Assembly: GCA_025464795.1 (NCBI GenBank)
Contig: JAODNB010000392.1
Span: 1-12,582 of the forward strand
DNA: 12,582 nucleotides
Reading direction: 5' to 3'
DNA from: Frankiales bacterium
GTDB lineage: Bacteria; Actinomycetota; Actinomycetes; Mycobacteriales; SCTD01
The translations under genes were made by a program, and so were the position numbers. Shown here piece by piece: positions 1 to 6,628 of the stretch. The number at the start of each line of letters is the position of its first letter. Position 1 is the stretch's first letter. The notes under the pieces are model-generated. The model searched no databases. It was not told the DNA's origin and worked only from the letters and a program-made list of their open reading frames with translations.

Positions 1-797
1 GGGTGCTGTTCGAGACCTACCAGCCGTACTCCGTGATCACTGTCGCGAGCCGCCGGCTGTGGCTCGCGAGCCTGCCGGTCCTGCTGGCCGCCCTGGTCGT
101 GCTCTACCTCGTGCAGGCCCCCCTCGCCTACCGCATGGCGACGCGGCTGCGCAGTGCCCAGGACGAGCGGGAGGGGCTGCTGCTGGCGGCTCTCGCCGCC
201 TCGGAGCGGGAGCGGGCGACCATCGCGGCGGACCTGCACGACGGCGTGGTCCAGGGGCTGGCCGGGGCCTCGTACACCCTCAGTGCAGCGGCAGAGGACG
301 CGTCGGACCACCGTGCCCTGTTGCGCTCGACCGCCGGCGACCTGCGCAGGTGGGTGCGCGAGCTCCGGAGCCTCGTGGTCACGATCACGCCGCCCGCGCT
401 ACGTGCGCAGGGACTGGCCACGTCCCTGACCGACCTCGCCGCGACGCTCGAGCTGCGCAGCATCGCCGTCGAGGTGGAGGTGGGCGAGCTGGGCGTGGTG
501 TCACAGCCTGCGGAGTCGCTCGTCTACCGCACGGCTCAGGAGGCTGTCCGGAACGTGGTCCGCCACGCCGCGGCGACGACGGCGCACGTACGGCTCGAGC
601 GGTCCGGCTCGATGCTGGTGCTGGACGTCACGGACGACGGGCGGGGGCTTCGTGACGCCGCGGCCAGCGCGCGGGGCCGAGGCAGCGTCGGCCTGGAGCT
701 GCTGACGGGTCTCGCCCACACCCAAGGCGGATCCCTGACGGTCACCGACCGGGTGGACACGCCCGGGACCGCCCTGCACCTGGAGGTGCCGGCGTGA
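1..797 (+). CDS. Sensor histidine kinase, NarL/DesK type (HisKA_3), 5' end outside window
   Basis: Membrane kinase that autophosphorylates on histidine and passes the phosphate to the response regulator encoded next. The reading frame is open from the left edge, with codons in phase from base 3, so the N-terminal sensor part is missing. Numbering from base 3, residues about 19-43 form a transmembrane segment. A short linker leads to a HisKA_3 dimerisation domain with the ERERxxIAxDLHDGVVQ motif, where His79 is the phosphoacceptor. A HATPase_c domain follows, with an N-box (AQEAVRNVVRHA), a G1-type DDGRGL motif and a GSVGLELL motif. The stop overlaps the regulator's GTG by 4 bases (GTGA), so the pair is translationally coupled. 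The stimulus cannot be told because the sensor part is outside the window. Family assignment is secure. Confidence 0.93.
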   Translation, partial: VLFETYQPYSVITVASRRLWLASLPVLLAALVVLYLVQAPLAYRMATRLRSAQDEREGLLLAALAASERERATIAADLHDGVVQGLAGASYTLSAAAEDASDHRALLRSTAGDLRRWVRELRSLVVTITPPALRAQGLATSLTDLAATLELRSIAVEVEVGELGVVSQPAESLVYRTAQEAVRNVVRHAAATTAHVRLERSGSMLVLDVTDDGRGLRDAAASARGRGSVGLELLTGLAHTQGGSLTVTDRVDTPGTALHLEVPA

Positions 798-1414
798 TCA
801 GGGTCCTCATCGTCGACGACCACGCTGTGGTGCGACGCGGCTTGAGCGCGCTGCTCGGCGCCGCCGAGGGCATCACCGTCGTGGGGTCGGTCGAAGACGG
901 CTCCGAGGCCGTGTCCGCTGTCCTGACGCACCTGCCGGACCTCGTGCTCATGGACCTGTCGATGCCTGTGATGGACGGCATCACCAGCACTCGTGCGGTG
1001 CTCGCGGCGAGCCCGCTCACCAAGGTCATCATCCTCACGTCCTTCAACGAGAGCGCGAAGATCCTCGCAGCCTTGGAGGCCGGTGCTGTCGGGTACCTGC
1101 TCAAGGACGCCGAGCCTGAGGAGATCGTGAAGGCCGTGCGCGACGCGGCTGCCGGTGGTGTGCCGCTGTCACCGCAGGCGGCCGTGGCGCTGCTTCCTGG
1201 CAACCGCAGCCCCACGAGGCCCGACTCCCTGACAGCCCGCGAGCGCGAGGTGCTCGCCCTGGTGGCGGCGGGGCTGCCCAACAAGACGATCGCCCGCCGC
1301 CTCACGATCAGCGAGAAGACCGTGAAGGCCCACCTCACACGGGTCTTCACGGTGCTCGGCGTGAGCGACCGGACGAGCGCCGCACTCTGGGCGCAGCGTC
1401 AGGGCATCGTCTGA
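794..1414 (+). CDS. Response regulator, NarL/LuxR family
   Basis: Cytoplasmic transcription regulator, 206 aa, the expected length for the family. The receiver domain spans residues 1-120, with acidic pocket Asp8/Asp9, phosphoacceptor Asp54 in VLMDLSMP, conserved Thr82 and Lys104. A LuxR-type helix-turn-helix occupies residues about 143-200 (LTAREREVLALVAAG, then KTIARRLTISEKTVKAHL). It starts at a GTG inside the kinase stop codon (GTGA overlap), making it the cognate partner of the kinase upstream. Its own stop lies one base from the stop of the convergent cupredoxin gene. All key residues are present. The regulon is not evident from the sequence. Confidence 0.95.
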   Translation: MIRVLIVDDHAVVRRGLSALLGAAEGITVVGSVEDGSEAVSAVLTHLPDLVLMDLSMPVMDGITSTRAVLAASPLTKVIILTSFNESAKILAALEAGAVGYLLKDAEPEEIVKAVRDAAAGGVPLSPQAAVALLPGNRSPTRPDSLTAREREVLALVAAGLPNKTIARRLTISEKTVKAHLTRVFTVLGVSDRTSAALWAQRQGIV

Positions 1415-1415
1415 G

Positions 1416-1784
1416 TCAGCTCACCGTGAGCGTGCCGTGCATGCTCGGGTGGTAGCTGCAGTGGAACGTGTACTTCCCGGGTGTCGTCGGTGCCGTGAAG
1501 GTGGCCGGCGTGCCCTGCTCCACGCTCGACGCATCGAAGGCTCCCTTGGTGTCCGAGGTGACCGTGTGCTCGGCGGAGTCCAGGTTGTTGACCGTGATGG
1601 TCGTTCCCGGTGCCACGGTCAGGTCGGTGTAGGCGAAGCCCTTGATGGACATCGACGAGCCCGCCGTACCGCCGGTCGAGGTCGTCGGTGCGGGCGTCTG
1701 TGCTGCGTCCTTCGGCGACGACGACGACGAGCAGGCACTGAGACCGAGCACGGCCACGAGGGTGAGGGAAGGCAGGTGTCGCAT
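1416..1784 (-). CDS. Cupredoxin-domain lipoprotein (plastocyanin/amicyanin-like)
   Basis: Predicted lipid-anchored extracytoplasmic copper protein of 122 aa. A short signal peptide ends in the lipobox LSAC with Cys18 as the lipidation site, followed by a Ser/Pro/Thr-rich linker to about residue 44. The cupredoxin fold covers residues 45-122. Type-1 copper ligands are visible: His73 in AEHTV, then Cys109, His112 and Met115 in the C-x2-H-x2-M motif FHCSYHPSM. The likely role is electron transfer or periplasmic copper binding. The ATG at 1784 was chosen because it begins the signal peptide and follows GGAG at a 5-base spacing; longer in-frame starts would read through the intergenic operator. 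It is divergent from the kinase at 1924 and convergent, by one base, with the NarL-type regulator. A link to the neighbouring two-component system is inferred from position only. Confidence 0.9.
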   Translation of the reverse strand: MRHLPSLTLVAVLGLSACSSSSSPKDAAQTPAPTTSTGGTAGSSMSIKGFAYTDLTVAPGTTITVNNLDSAEHTVTSDTKGAFDASSVEQGTPATFTAPTTPGKYTFHCSYHPSMHGTLTVS

Positions 1785-1789
1785 GGGAG

Positions 1790-1793
1790 CTCC
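1790..1793 (-). promoter_or_regulatory. Shine-Dalgarno of the cupredoxin gene
   Basis: GGAG on the minus strand, 5 bases before the ATG at 1784. It supports that start and marks this gene as having a leader, unlike the many leaderless starts in this window. Confidence 0.55.
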
Positions 1794-1848
1794 GGGTCCT
1801 GAGGGGAAGCCGAGTCTGCGCCGACCCGGCCGGTACCGCCATGAGACA

Positions 1849-1864
1849 GAGGTCCTAGGACCTC
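1849..1864. promoter_or_regulatory. 16-bp perfect palindrome, candidate operator
   Basis: GAGGTCCTAGGACCTC is its own reverse complement over all 16 bases. It lies in the 139-bp gap between the divergent cupredoxin gene and the sensor kinase gene, 65 bases upstream of the cupredoxin ATG and 60 bases upstream of the kinase ATG. That placement fits an operator for a dimeric regulator. I do not recognise the motif as a known operator. A chance palindrome of this length at exactly this site is unlikely but possible in GC-rich DNA. Confidence 0.45.
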
Positions 1865-1881
1865 CCCCGCTGCGCGGCAGC

Positions 1882-1899
1882 GCTCTCACCGGGCTCTCA
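1882..1899 (+). promoter_or_regulatory. Direct repeat GCTCTCA x2, 11-bp period: candidate OmpR/PhoB-type regulator site
   Basis: GCTCTCA occurs at 1882-1888 and again at 1893-1899, an 11-bp period. OmpR/PhoB-type regulators bind tandem direct repeats of about 11 bp, and in activated promoters these often replace the -35 element. Here the second copy ends 12 bases before the -10 at 1912, in the -35 position. The simplest reading is positive autoregulation of the kinase-regulator operon by the OmpR-type regulator encoded at 3291. Confidence 0.5.
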
Positions 1900-1911
1900 G
1901 CGACCTGGACC

Positions 1912-1917
1912 TACGCT
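1912..1917 (+). promoter_or_regulatory. -10 element of a leaderless promoter (sensor kinase operon)
   Basis: TACGCT lies exactly six bases before the ATG at 1924. This is the TANNNT-N6-start layout of leaderless actinobacterial transcripts, so transcription would begin at or next to the start codon. No good -35 hexamer is present; the 11-bp-period repeat occupies that position. Confidence 0.55.
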
Positions 1918-1923
1918 CCGTGG

Positions 1924-3294
1924 ATGAGCCGCTGGCGAGGTCGCGCCGGTGTCCGCACCCAGGCCACCGCCATCGCCACCCTTGCCGTCGCGCTGGCGAC
2001 CGTCCTCGGAGGGGTGGTCTTCCTGTTCGTCCTGCACCACAACCTGCGCACCGACGTGGACCTGGCGGTTCGCCAGCAAGCCACGACGCTGGCCGCCACC
2101 ATCGCCCGCAAGGGCGCCGCCGACGTGGACCTCGCCGGCAACCTCGGCGACACCAACGTGATCCAGCTCGTCGACGGCCAGGGATCAGTCGTCTCCTCGA
2201 GCTCGGAGCTCCGCGGCTACCCGGCACTCACCACGGCGCGCCCCCCCGTCGGCCGGTTCGCCTTCGTGAGCAGGCGACTGAGGTTGGACTCGGACGCCCA
2301 CTACCGCCAGGCTGCCCTGGGTGTCCGCGATGCCCAAGGCAGGCGCTACACCCTGATCGTCGCGCAGTCCTTGGAGTCGGCCGATGCCAGCTCGCGCATC
2401 ACCACCGGGCTGCTCGCGGTCTCGATCCCGCTGCTCCTGGTGCTGGTCGCGGGAGTGACCTACGCCATGTCGGGGCGCGCGCTGCGTCCTGTGGAGCGCA
2501 TGCGCGCTCAGCTCGCCGCGATCGACGCGCAGAGCCTCGGGGCACGGGTCCCGGTCCCCGAGGCCAAGGACGAGATCTGGAAGCTCGCGGGCACGATGAA
2601 CCTCATGCTCGACCGACTCGAGTCGGCAGCGACGTCCCAGCGGCAGTTCGTGTCCGATGCGAGCCACGAGCTGCGGAGCCCGCTGGCGACCATTCGCACC
2701 AGCGTCGAGGTGACGGTCGCTCATCCCGAGGCAGCCCAGTGGCTCACCATGAGCGAGGTCGTCCTCGAAGAGGCAGCGCGCCTCGAGCACCTGGTGGCCG
2801 ACCTGCTGCTCCTGGCCAGCGCAGACGAGCGAGGCCCGCAGCTGCGGCGCACCGACGTCGACCTCGACGACCTCGTCGCCAGCGAGGTCGATCGGCTCCG
2901 GGCGACGACCACGGTGACCGTCGTGCGGCAGGTGCAGGCCGTACGCGTGTCAGGTGACCGCCAGCGACTCGCTCGTGTCCTGCGCAACCTCGCGGACAAC
3001 GCTGCCCGGCATGCGCACAGCACCGTGACGTTCAGCCTCTCGTCCCGCGACGGGCAAGCGGTCATCGAGATCCGCGACGACGGCGACGGCATCCCTGACG
3101 CAGAGCGCGAGCGCGTGTTCGAGCGCTTCGTGCGCCTCGACGACGGACGCAGCCGGTCGCAGGGCGGCACCGGGCTCGGCCTGGCCATCGTGCGGCAGCT
3201 CGTGCAGGCGCACGGAGGGTCGGTAGCCGTGGTCCCGACGCCAGGGCTCACGGTGTTCCGCGTCGTGCTTCCGCTGGGTGGGGGCGTCTCATGA
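1924..3294 (+). CDS. Sensor histidine kinase, HAMP/HisKA/HATPase type
   Basis: Membrane sensor kinase of 456 aa. Order: TM1 (about 15-37); an extracytoplasmic sensor loop of about 120 residues (38-158) with no family I recognise; TM2 (about 160-183); HAMP (about 184-238); HisKA with DASHELRSPLATIR, phosphoacceptor His248; HATPase_c with N-box RNLADNAARH (Asn355, Asn359), G1 DDGDGI (from Asp385), and G2 GGTGLGL (414-420). Although the frame is open further upstream, the ATG at 1924 is preferred. It is followed directly by a basic N-terminus and TM1, and it sits six bases after a TACGCT -10. Any upstream start would translate through the promoter, the palindrome and part of the cupredoxin gene. 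It overlaps the regulator gene by ATGA. The divergent cupredoxin suggests an envelope copper or redox signal, which is inference only. Confidence 0.94.
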   Translation: MSRWRGRAGVRTQATAIATLAVALATVLGGVVFLFVLHHNLRTDVDLAVRQQATTLAATIARKGAADVDLAGNLGDTNVIQLVDGQGSVVSSSSELRGYPALTTARPPVGRFAFVSRRLRLDSDAHYRQAALGVRDAQGRRYTLIVAQSLESADASSRITTGLLAVSIPLLLVLVAGVTYAMSGRALRPVERMRAQLAAIDAQSLGARVPVPEAKDEIWKLAGTMNLMLDRLESAATSQRQFVSDASHELRSPLATIRTSVEVTVAHPEAAQWLTMSEVVLEEAARLEHLVADLLLLASADERGPQLRRTDVDLDDLVASEVDRLRATTTVTVVRQVQAVRVSGDRQRLARVLRNLADNAARHAHSTVTFSLSSRDGQAVIEIRDDGDGIPDAERERVFERFVRLDDGRSRSQGGTGLGLAIVRQLVQAHGGSVAVVPTPGLTVFRVVLPLGGGVS

Positions 3295-3956
3295 GAGTCC
3301 TGCTCGTGGAGGACGAGGTCCACCTCGCGGAGGCCATTCGCCTGGGCCTCACCGCAGAGAACTTCCTCGTCGAGGTCGCCCATGACGGCCACACGGGACT
3401 GTCGAAGGCGCGGACCGGCGAGTTCGACGTCCTCGTCCTGGACATCATGCTTCCCGGCCTCAGTGGCTACCGGATCTGCGAGGCGCTCCGTCGGGAGAAG
3501 ATCTGGACCCCCGTGCTGATGCTCACAGCGAAGGACGGCGAGTACGACGAGGCCGATGCCTTCGACCTCGGTGCGGACGACTACCTCACGAAGCCCTTCT
3601 CGTACGTGGTCCTGGTGGCGCGGCTTCGCGCCCTGGTCCGGCGCGGCTCACCTGCGCGACCGGCCGTGCTCGAAGCAGGCGATCTGACGGTGAACCCGTC
3701 CGCGCACAGCGCGACCCTTGCCGGCGAACCCCTCTCGCTGACCCCCCGCGAGTTCCAGCTGCTGATGTACCTCACCCGCAGAGCCGGGGACGTCGTCAGC
3801 AAGCGGGACATCCTCGAGAACGTCTGGGACATCAACTACGAGGGCGACCCCAACATCCTCGAGGTCTACGTGGGCTACCTGCGCAAGAAGCTCGACCGAG
3901 GTCAGGGGCAGCGCATCGAGACGGTGCGGGGGGTCGGCTACCGCCTGCTCAGGTGA
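3291..3956 (+). CDS. Response regulator, OmpR/PhoB family
   Basis: DNA-binding response regulator of 221 aa and partner of the kinase upstream, overlapping its stop by four bases (ATGA). The receiver domain spans residues 1-115: Glu7/Asp8 acidic pocket, phosphoacceptor Asp51 in VLDIMLPG, Thr79 and Lys101 of the conserved Thr/Lys pair (LTAKD and LTKPF). The winged-helix Trans_reg_C domain follows, about 127-220, with LTPREFQLLMYLTRRAG and the C-terminal ETVRGVGYRL. The recognition-helix region contains DPNILEVYVGYLRKKL. Its likely target includes the direct repeat at 1882-1899. The gene ends in an 8-base overlap (TCAGGTGA) with the convergent NRDE-family gene. Nothing is missing or unusual in the protein. 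Confidence 0.95.
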   Translation: MRVLLVEDEVHLAEAIRLGLTAENFLVEVAHDGHTGLSKARTGEFDVLVLDIMLPGLSGYRICEALRREKIWTPVLMLTAKDGEYDEADAFDLGADDYLTKPFSYVVLVARLRALVRRGSPARPAVLEAGDLTVNPSAHSATLAGEPLSLTPREFQLLMYLTRRAGDVVSKRDILENVWDINYEGDPNILEVYVGYLRKKLDRGQGQRIETVRGVGYRLLR

Positions 3957-4641
3957 CGGGCGCGGAGAACTCGCTCTCGGTCCACGGTCGCGCGGACCAC
4001 GGCTGCCGGCTGTACGAGAGCACGAGCCGACCAGGTGTCGCGGTGATCAGCTGGCCGAAGACGGTGGCGAACACCCTGTCGCCATCGACGTGGCGCACAA
4101 CCAGCGCCGCCGGGTCGTCAGCCGGCTCCTGCTGCTGCACGAGGGACACCCAGCTGTCGCGCGCAGCGATCAGCTGGGGCAGGTAGCGGTCAGCCTTGCC
4201 GTCCTCCGCGCCGCCCGAGGTGACCATGTGCGTCCCCGGCGCCAGGTCGGTGCAGGTGAGGACCGCACCGTCGAAGGCCCACATGGTGAGGGCGTCTGGT
4301 GCAGCGAGAACGACGGTGAAGCTCGCCATCCCCGTCAGGTCGATGTTCTCCGGCCAGCCCTGCCCCCGTGCCGCCGCGAGCAGGGGCAGCACACCCCTGG
4401 ACGGCGCGAGCGGGTCGGCCACCCGTCTCTCCGGGCGGTTCAGCACGAGAGCGGTGACCGCCGACGCGACGTCGGTGACCGCCCAGCTCCCGCCGGCTAC
4501 CTCGTCGCGCCCGCCGATCGCCTGCGGCTGGTCCGGCCACCACGCACCCGGGTCCTGGAAGCGTCGCCCCTCGAGCTCGTCGCGCAGAGCCAGGACCTGG
4601 ACCGGTTCGCCCGGGACCCACCGCACCACGACCGTGCACAC
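3949..4641 (-). CDS. NRDE-family (TANGO2-like) protein
   Basis: A 230-aa protein resembling the NRDE/TANGO2 family. Family members begin with Met-Cys, are linked to the Ntn-hydrolase fold, and carry an Asn-Arg-Asp-Glu motif. Here the protein starts MCTVVVRW with Cys2 in place as a potential N-terminal nucleophile. The signature appears as ALRDELEGRRF: Arg-Asp-Glu is kept but the Asn is replaced by Leu. The following WW and Gly-rich GGRDEVAGGSWAVTD segment matches the family pattern. The GTG start at 4641 is supported by the Cys2 position and by a TATGGT -10 six bases upstream. The gene is divergent from a DinB gene and overlaps the OmpR-type regulator by 8 bases at the stop. Activity in bacteria is not established; family call is fairly good, function unknown. 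Confidence 0.75.
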   Translation of the reverse strand: MCTVVVRWVPGEPVQVLALRDELEGRRFQDPGAWWPDQPQAIGGRDEVAGGSWAVTDVASAVTALVLNRPERRVADPLAPSRGVLPLLAAARGQGWPENIDLTGMASFTVVLAAPDALTMWAFDGAVLTCTDLAPGTHMVTSGGAEDGKADRYLPQLIAARDSWVSLVQQQEPADDPAALVVRHVDGDRVFATVFGQLITATPGRLVLSYSRQPWSARPWTESEFSAPVT

Positions 4642-4647
4642 GTACCC

Positions 4648-4653
4648 ACCATA
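4648..4653 (-). promoter_or_regulatory. -10 element of a leaderless promoter (NRDE gene)
   Basis: On the minus strand TATGGT is followed by six bases and the GTG at 4641. It fits the leaderless layout and supports the Met-Cys start. No clear -35 is seen. Confidence 0.5.
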
Positions 4654-4703
4654 GGTACGCCTGCCCGGTACCAGAGCAGCAGGTGGCCCACGTGCGAGCC
4701 GCC

Positions 4704-4709
4704 TAGGGT
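4704..4709 (+). promoter_or_regulatory. -10 element, leaderless layout, ahead of the first DinB gene
   Basis: TAGGGT is followed by six bases and ATG at 4716. That ATG is not in frame with the DinB protein; it opens a six-codon reading frame whose stop overlaps the DinB GTG. No clear -35 is seen. Confidence 0.5.
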
Positions 4710-4715
4710 GCTCGC

Positions 4716-4736
4716 ATGACAGAGAGACTGACGTGA
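4716..4736 (+). other. Six-codon leader ORF overlapping the DinB start (GTGA)
   Basis: ATG at 4716 encodes MTERLT and stops at a TGA (4734-4736) that overlaps the GTG start of the DinB gene at 4733. The ATG sits six bases after a TAGGGT -10, where leaderless transcription would begin. Ribosomes loading on the 5'-terminal ATG could terminate at and reinitiate on the GTG. The alternative is that a one- or two-base indel has separated an original ATG start from the DinB frame. No other start in the DinB frame exists upstream. Confidence 0.35.
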
Positions 4737-5515
4737 CGGCGCAGTACGGGCCGCACCGCTGGTCCGCCGGCTACCACGAGACGGGAAACAACGCGCAGCT
4801 GCGGAACGCGCACTTCGAGGTGATGGACATGCGCAACGCGCGGTTCGTCGACTGCGACCTGAGCGGGACGCGCGTCGTGGACGGCTGGCTCGTGGACGTG
4901 GCACTCGACGGCTACGTGCAACAGCTCGTCGTCAACGGCATCGACGTGACCGACTACGTCGCCGAGCAGCTGGACCGACGGCACCCCGAGCGCGTGCAGC
5001 TCCGGTCGATGGCGTCGCCGGGTGACTTCGTCGCGATGTGGGACACCATCGAGCGCCTCTGGTCCGCGTTTCTGGAACGCGCTCTCCCGCTCGGGGAGCA
5101 GGCACTGAACGAGCGGGTGCACGAGGAGTGGTCGTTCGTGGAGACGCTGCGGCACCTCGTCTACGCCACGGACGCCTGGGCAAGTCGGACCGTCCTGGAC
5201 GCCCCGCGGCCCTTCCACGTGCTGGCGCTGCCGCAGACCGCCTACTCGCCCATCGACGCAGCCGAGCTCGGGATGGACCTCGGTGCCCGCCCGTCGCTCG
5301 ATGAGGTCCTCGCGGCGCGCGACGACCGGATGGCCGTCGTACGCAGGATCGTCGAGGGGCTTGACGAGTCGGAGCTGGCGCGGCTGTGCACGCGCTCCCC
5401 GGCGCCGGGCTACCCGGAGGAGGAGCGCTCCGTCGCCGACTGCCTGTCCGTCGTGATGAAGGAGGAGATCGAGCACTACAGGTACGCCTCGCGCGACCTG
5501 GCAGCACTCAGCTGA
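4733..5515 (+). CDS. DinB-family protein with a pentapeptide-like N-terminal segment
   Basis: A 260-aa protein. Residues 20-60 read as pentapeptide-repeat-like pentads (QLRNAHF, DMRNARF, DCDLSGTRV). Residues about 95-255 form a four-helix DinB/DinB_2 domain, a fold used by metal-dependent thiol transferases such as mycothiol, bacillithiol or glutathione S-transferases. Candidate metal ligands are His130 (ERVHEEWS), His141 (ETLRHLVY) and His248 (EIEHYRY), the usual three-histidine spacing. The GTG at 4733 is the only usable start in frame. It overlaps the stop of a six-codon leader ORF, and AGAGAG at 4721-4726 is a weak Shine-Dalgarno. It shares an 8-base overlap with the convergent aminotransferase gene. 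A mycothiol-linked detoxification role is inference from fold and lineage; the substrate is unknown. Confidence 0.82.
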   Translation: MTAQYGPHRWSAGYHETGNNAQLRNAHFEVMDMRNARFVDCDLSGTRVVDGWLVDVALDGYVQQLVVNGIDVTDYVAEQLDRRHPERVQLRSMASPGDFVAMWDTIERLWSAFLERALPLGEQALNERVHEEWSFVETLRHLVYATDAWASRTVLDAPRPFHVLALPQTAYSPIDAAELGMDLGARPSLDEVLAARDDRMAVVRRIVEGLDESELARLCTRSPAPGYPEEERSVADCLSVVMKEEIEHYRYASRDLAALS

Positions 5516-6602
5516 CGGCTGCCAGCGCCTCCGCCAGGCGGACGTAGTCGTCCTCGTCGTTGTAGACGGCGCCCGAGATCCTGAGGTAGCCGCGCCCTCG
5601 CCAGGTGGTGGACGCCACCTCGACACCCGCTGTCCTCAGGCGCTCGCGCAGGGCGTCAGCGGCCGGCAGGTCTGGCAAGCCGACGTCGAGCAGGGACATC
5701 TGACAACCGCTGTCCCGCAAGGGAAGCAGCGCACCGATCCGGTCGCGAACGAGCTCTGCGCCGGCCCTGACCACCTGTCGTCCATGAGCCCGCGCCTGGT
5801 CCCAGTCGAAGAGCTCGAGAGCTGCTGGAGCAGCTAGGTACGCCGTCGGGTCGATCGTTCCGGGCCAGTCGAAGGCCATCGGCCAGCCGTCGAAGTGCGA
5901 CACCACCGGCGGTCGCATCCGTTCACGGAGCTCCTCGCGCACCACCATCACCGCAGCGCCCTTGGGCGAGTAGGCCCACTTGTGCAGGTTGCCGACCCAG
6001 AAGTCGGGGTCGAGCGCCTGTAGGTCCTCGTCGACCTGACCGGGAGCATGGGCGGCGTCGACGTGGCAGAGCACACCGCGCTCACGGCACCCCTTGACGA
6101 CCTCCACCCAGGGCAGCGCCCATCCGGTGCTCGAGGTGATGGCATCGATGACGACCAGCCGGGTTTCTGCTGTGACCGCCTCGAGGAGGGTGGCTGCCGG
6201 GTCGGGGTCATCGAGCTCGAGCGGTACGACAACGAGTGTGCACCCGCGGTGCCTCAGGGCGTTGAGCACTGCCCCGTAGGTGTGGTCGGTCACGACCACC
6301 CGGTCGCCGGGCCCGATGTCCAGGCTGTGCAGGACCGTGGCCGTACCGGTGGTCGCATTGGGCACGAACACCAGACCAGCGCCGTGCACTCGAAGGAACC
6401 GGGCCACCGTGCGGCGGGCTTCGTACAGCATCTCGTGGGAGGTGCGCACGAAGAAGTCGACGGGCTGGCGCTCGAGGATGGCCCGGTAGCGCGACTGCTC
6501 GTCGAGGACCGAGGTCGGGCACGCGCCGAACGACCCGTGGTTCAGGAACGCCACGTCGGGGTCGAGCCCCCAGAGCGGTCGGATGCTCGCGCCGAGGTCC
6601 AT
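5508..6602 (-). CDS. PLP-dependent class V aminotransferase, isopenicillin-N-epimerase-like
   Basis: Cytoplasmic PLP enzyme of 364 aa, typical length. The N-terminal FLNHGSFGACP motif (19-29) is characteristic of the CefD-like branch. FVPNATTGTATVL (79-91) binds the PLP phosphate region. His180/Asp182 lie in CHVDAAHAPGQV, where Asp182 contacts the pyridine nitrogen. The Schiff-base lysine is Lys208 in NLHKWAYSPKG. C-terminal small domain with RISGAVYN. Such enzymes act as epimerases, cysteine desulfurases or desulfhydrases, or C-S lyases; the sequence alone does not decide, and no beta-lactam biosynthesis genes are nearby. The ATG at 6602 lies six bases after a TAGGCT -10, so the gene probably has its own leaderless promoter, though read-through from the DsbA gene 26 bases upstream is possible. 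Its stop overlaps the DinB stop (TCAGCTGA). Confidence 0.9.
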   Translation of the reverse strand: MDLGASIRPLWGLDPDVAFLNHGSFGACPTSVLDEQSRYRAILERQPVDFFVRTSHEMLYEARRTVARFLRVHGAGLVFVPNATTGTATVLHSLDIGPGDRVVVTDHTYGAVLNALRHRGCTLVVVPLELDDPDPAATLLEAVTAETRLVVIDAITSSTGWALPWVEVVKGCRERGVLCHVDAAHAPGQVDEDLQALDPDFWVGNLHKWAYSPKGAAVMVVREELRERMRPPVVSHFDGWPMAFDWPGTIDPTAYLAAPAALELFDWDQARAHGRQVVRAGAELVRDRIGALLPLRDSGCQMSLLDVGLPDLPAADALRERLRTAGVEVASTTWRGRGYLRISGAVYNDEDDYVRLAEALAAVS

Positions 6603-6608
6603 CCGGCG

Positions 6609-6614
6609 AGCCTA
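6609..6614 (-). promoter_or_regulatory. -10 element of a leaderless promoter (aminotransferase)
   Basis: TAGGCT on the minus strand, six bases before the ATG at 6602, inside the 26-base gap after the DsbA stop. It suggests the aminotransferase can be transcribed independently of the gene upstream. Confidence 0.5.
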
Positions 6615-6628
6615 GACAGCCGCCGACC

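Noticed and set aside
1642..1923. N-terminal extension of the kinase frame
   Set aside because: It would cross the cupredoxin gene in antisense and the whole promoter region; the ATG at 1924 precedes TM1 and has a -10 at the leaderless distance.
1920..2957. A 345-codon plus-strand frame overlapping the kinase
   Set aside because: Arg/Pro-rich, out of frame with an intact histidine kinase.
4703..5626. A 307-codon minus-strand open frame opposite the DinB gene
   Set aside because: His/Val/Arg-rich shadow translation; the plus-strand DinB domain has clear family motifs.
5508..6602. Beta-lactam biosynthesis role for the CefD-like enzyme
   Set aside because: No isopenicillin synthase, ACV synthetase or expandase genes nearby; the annotation label reflects family similarity only.
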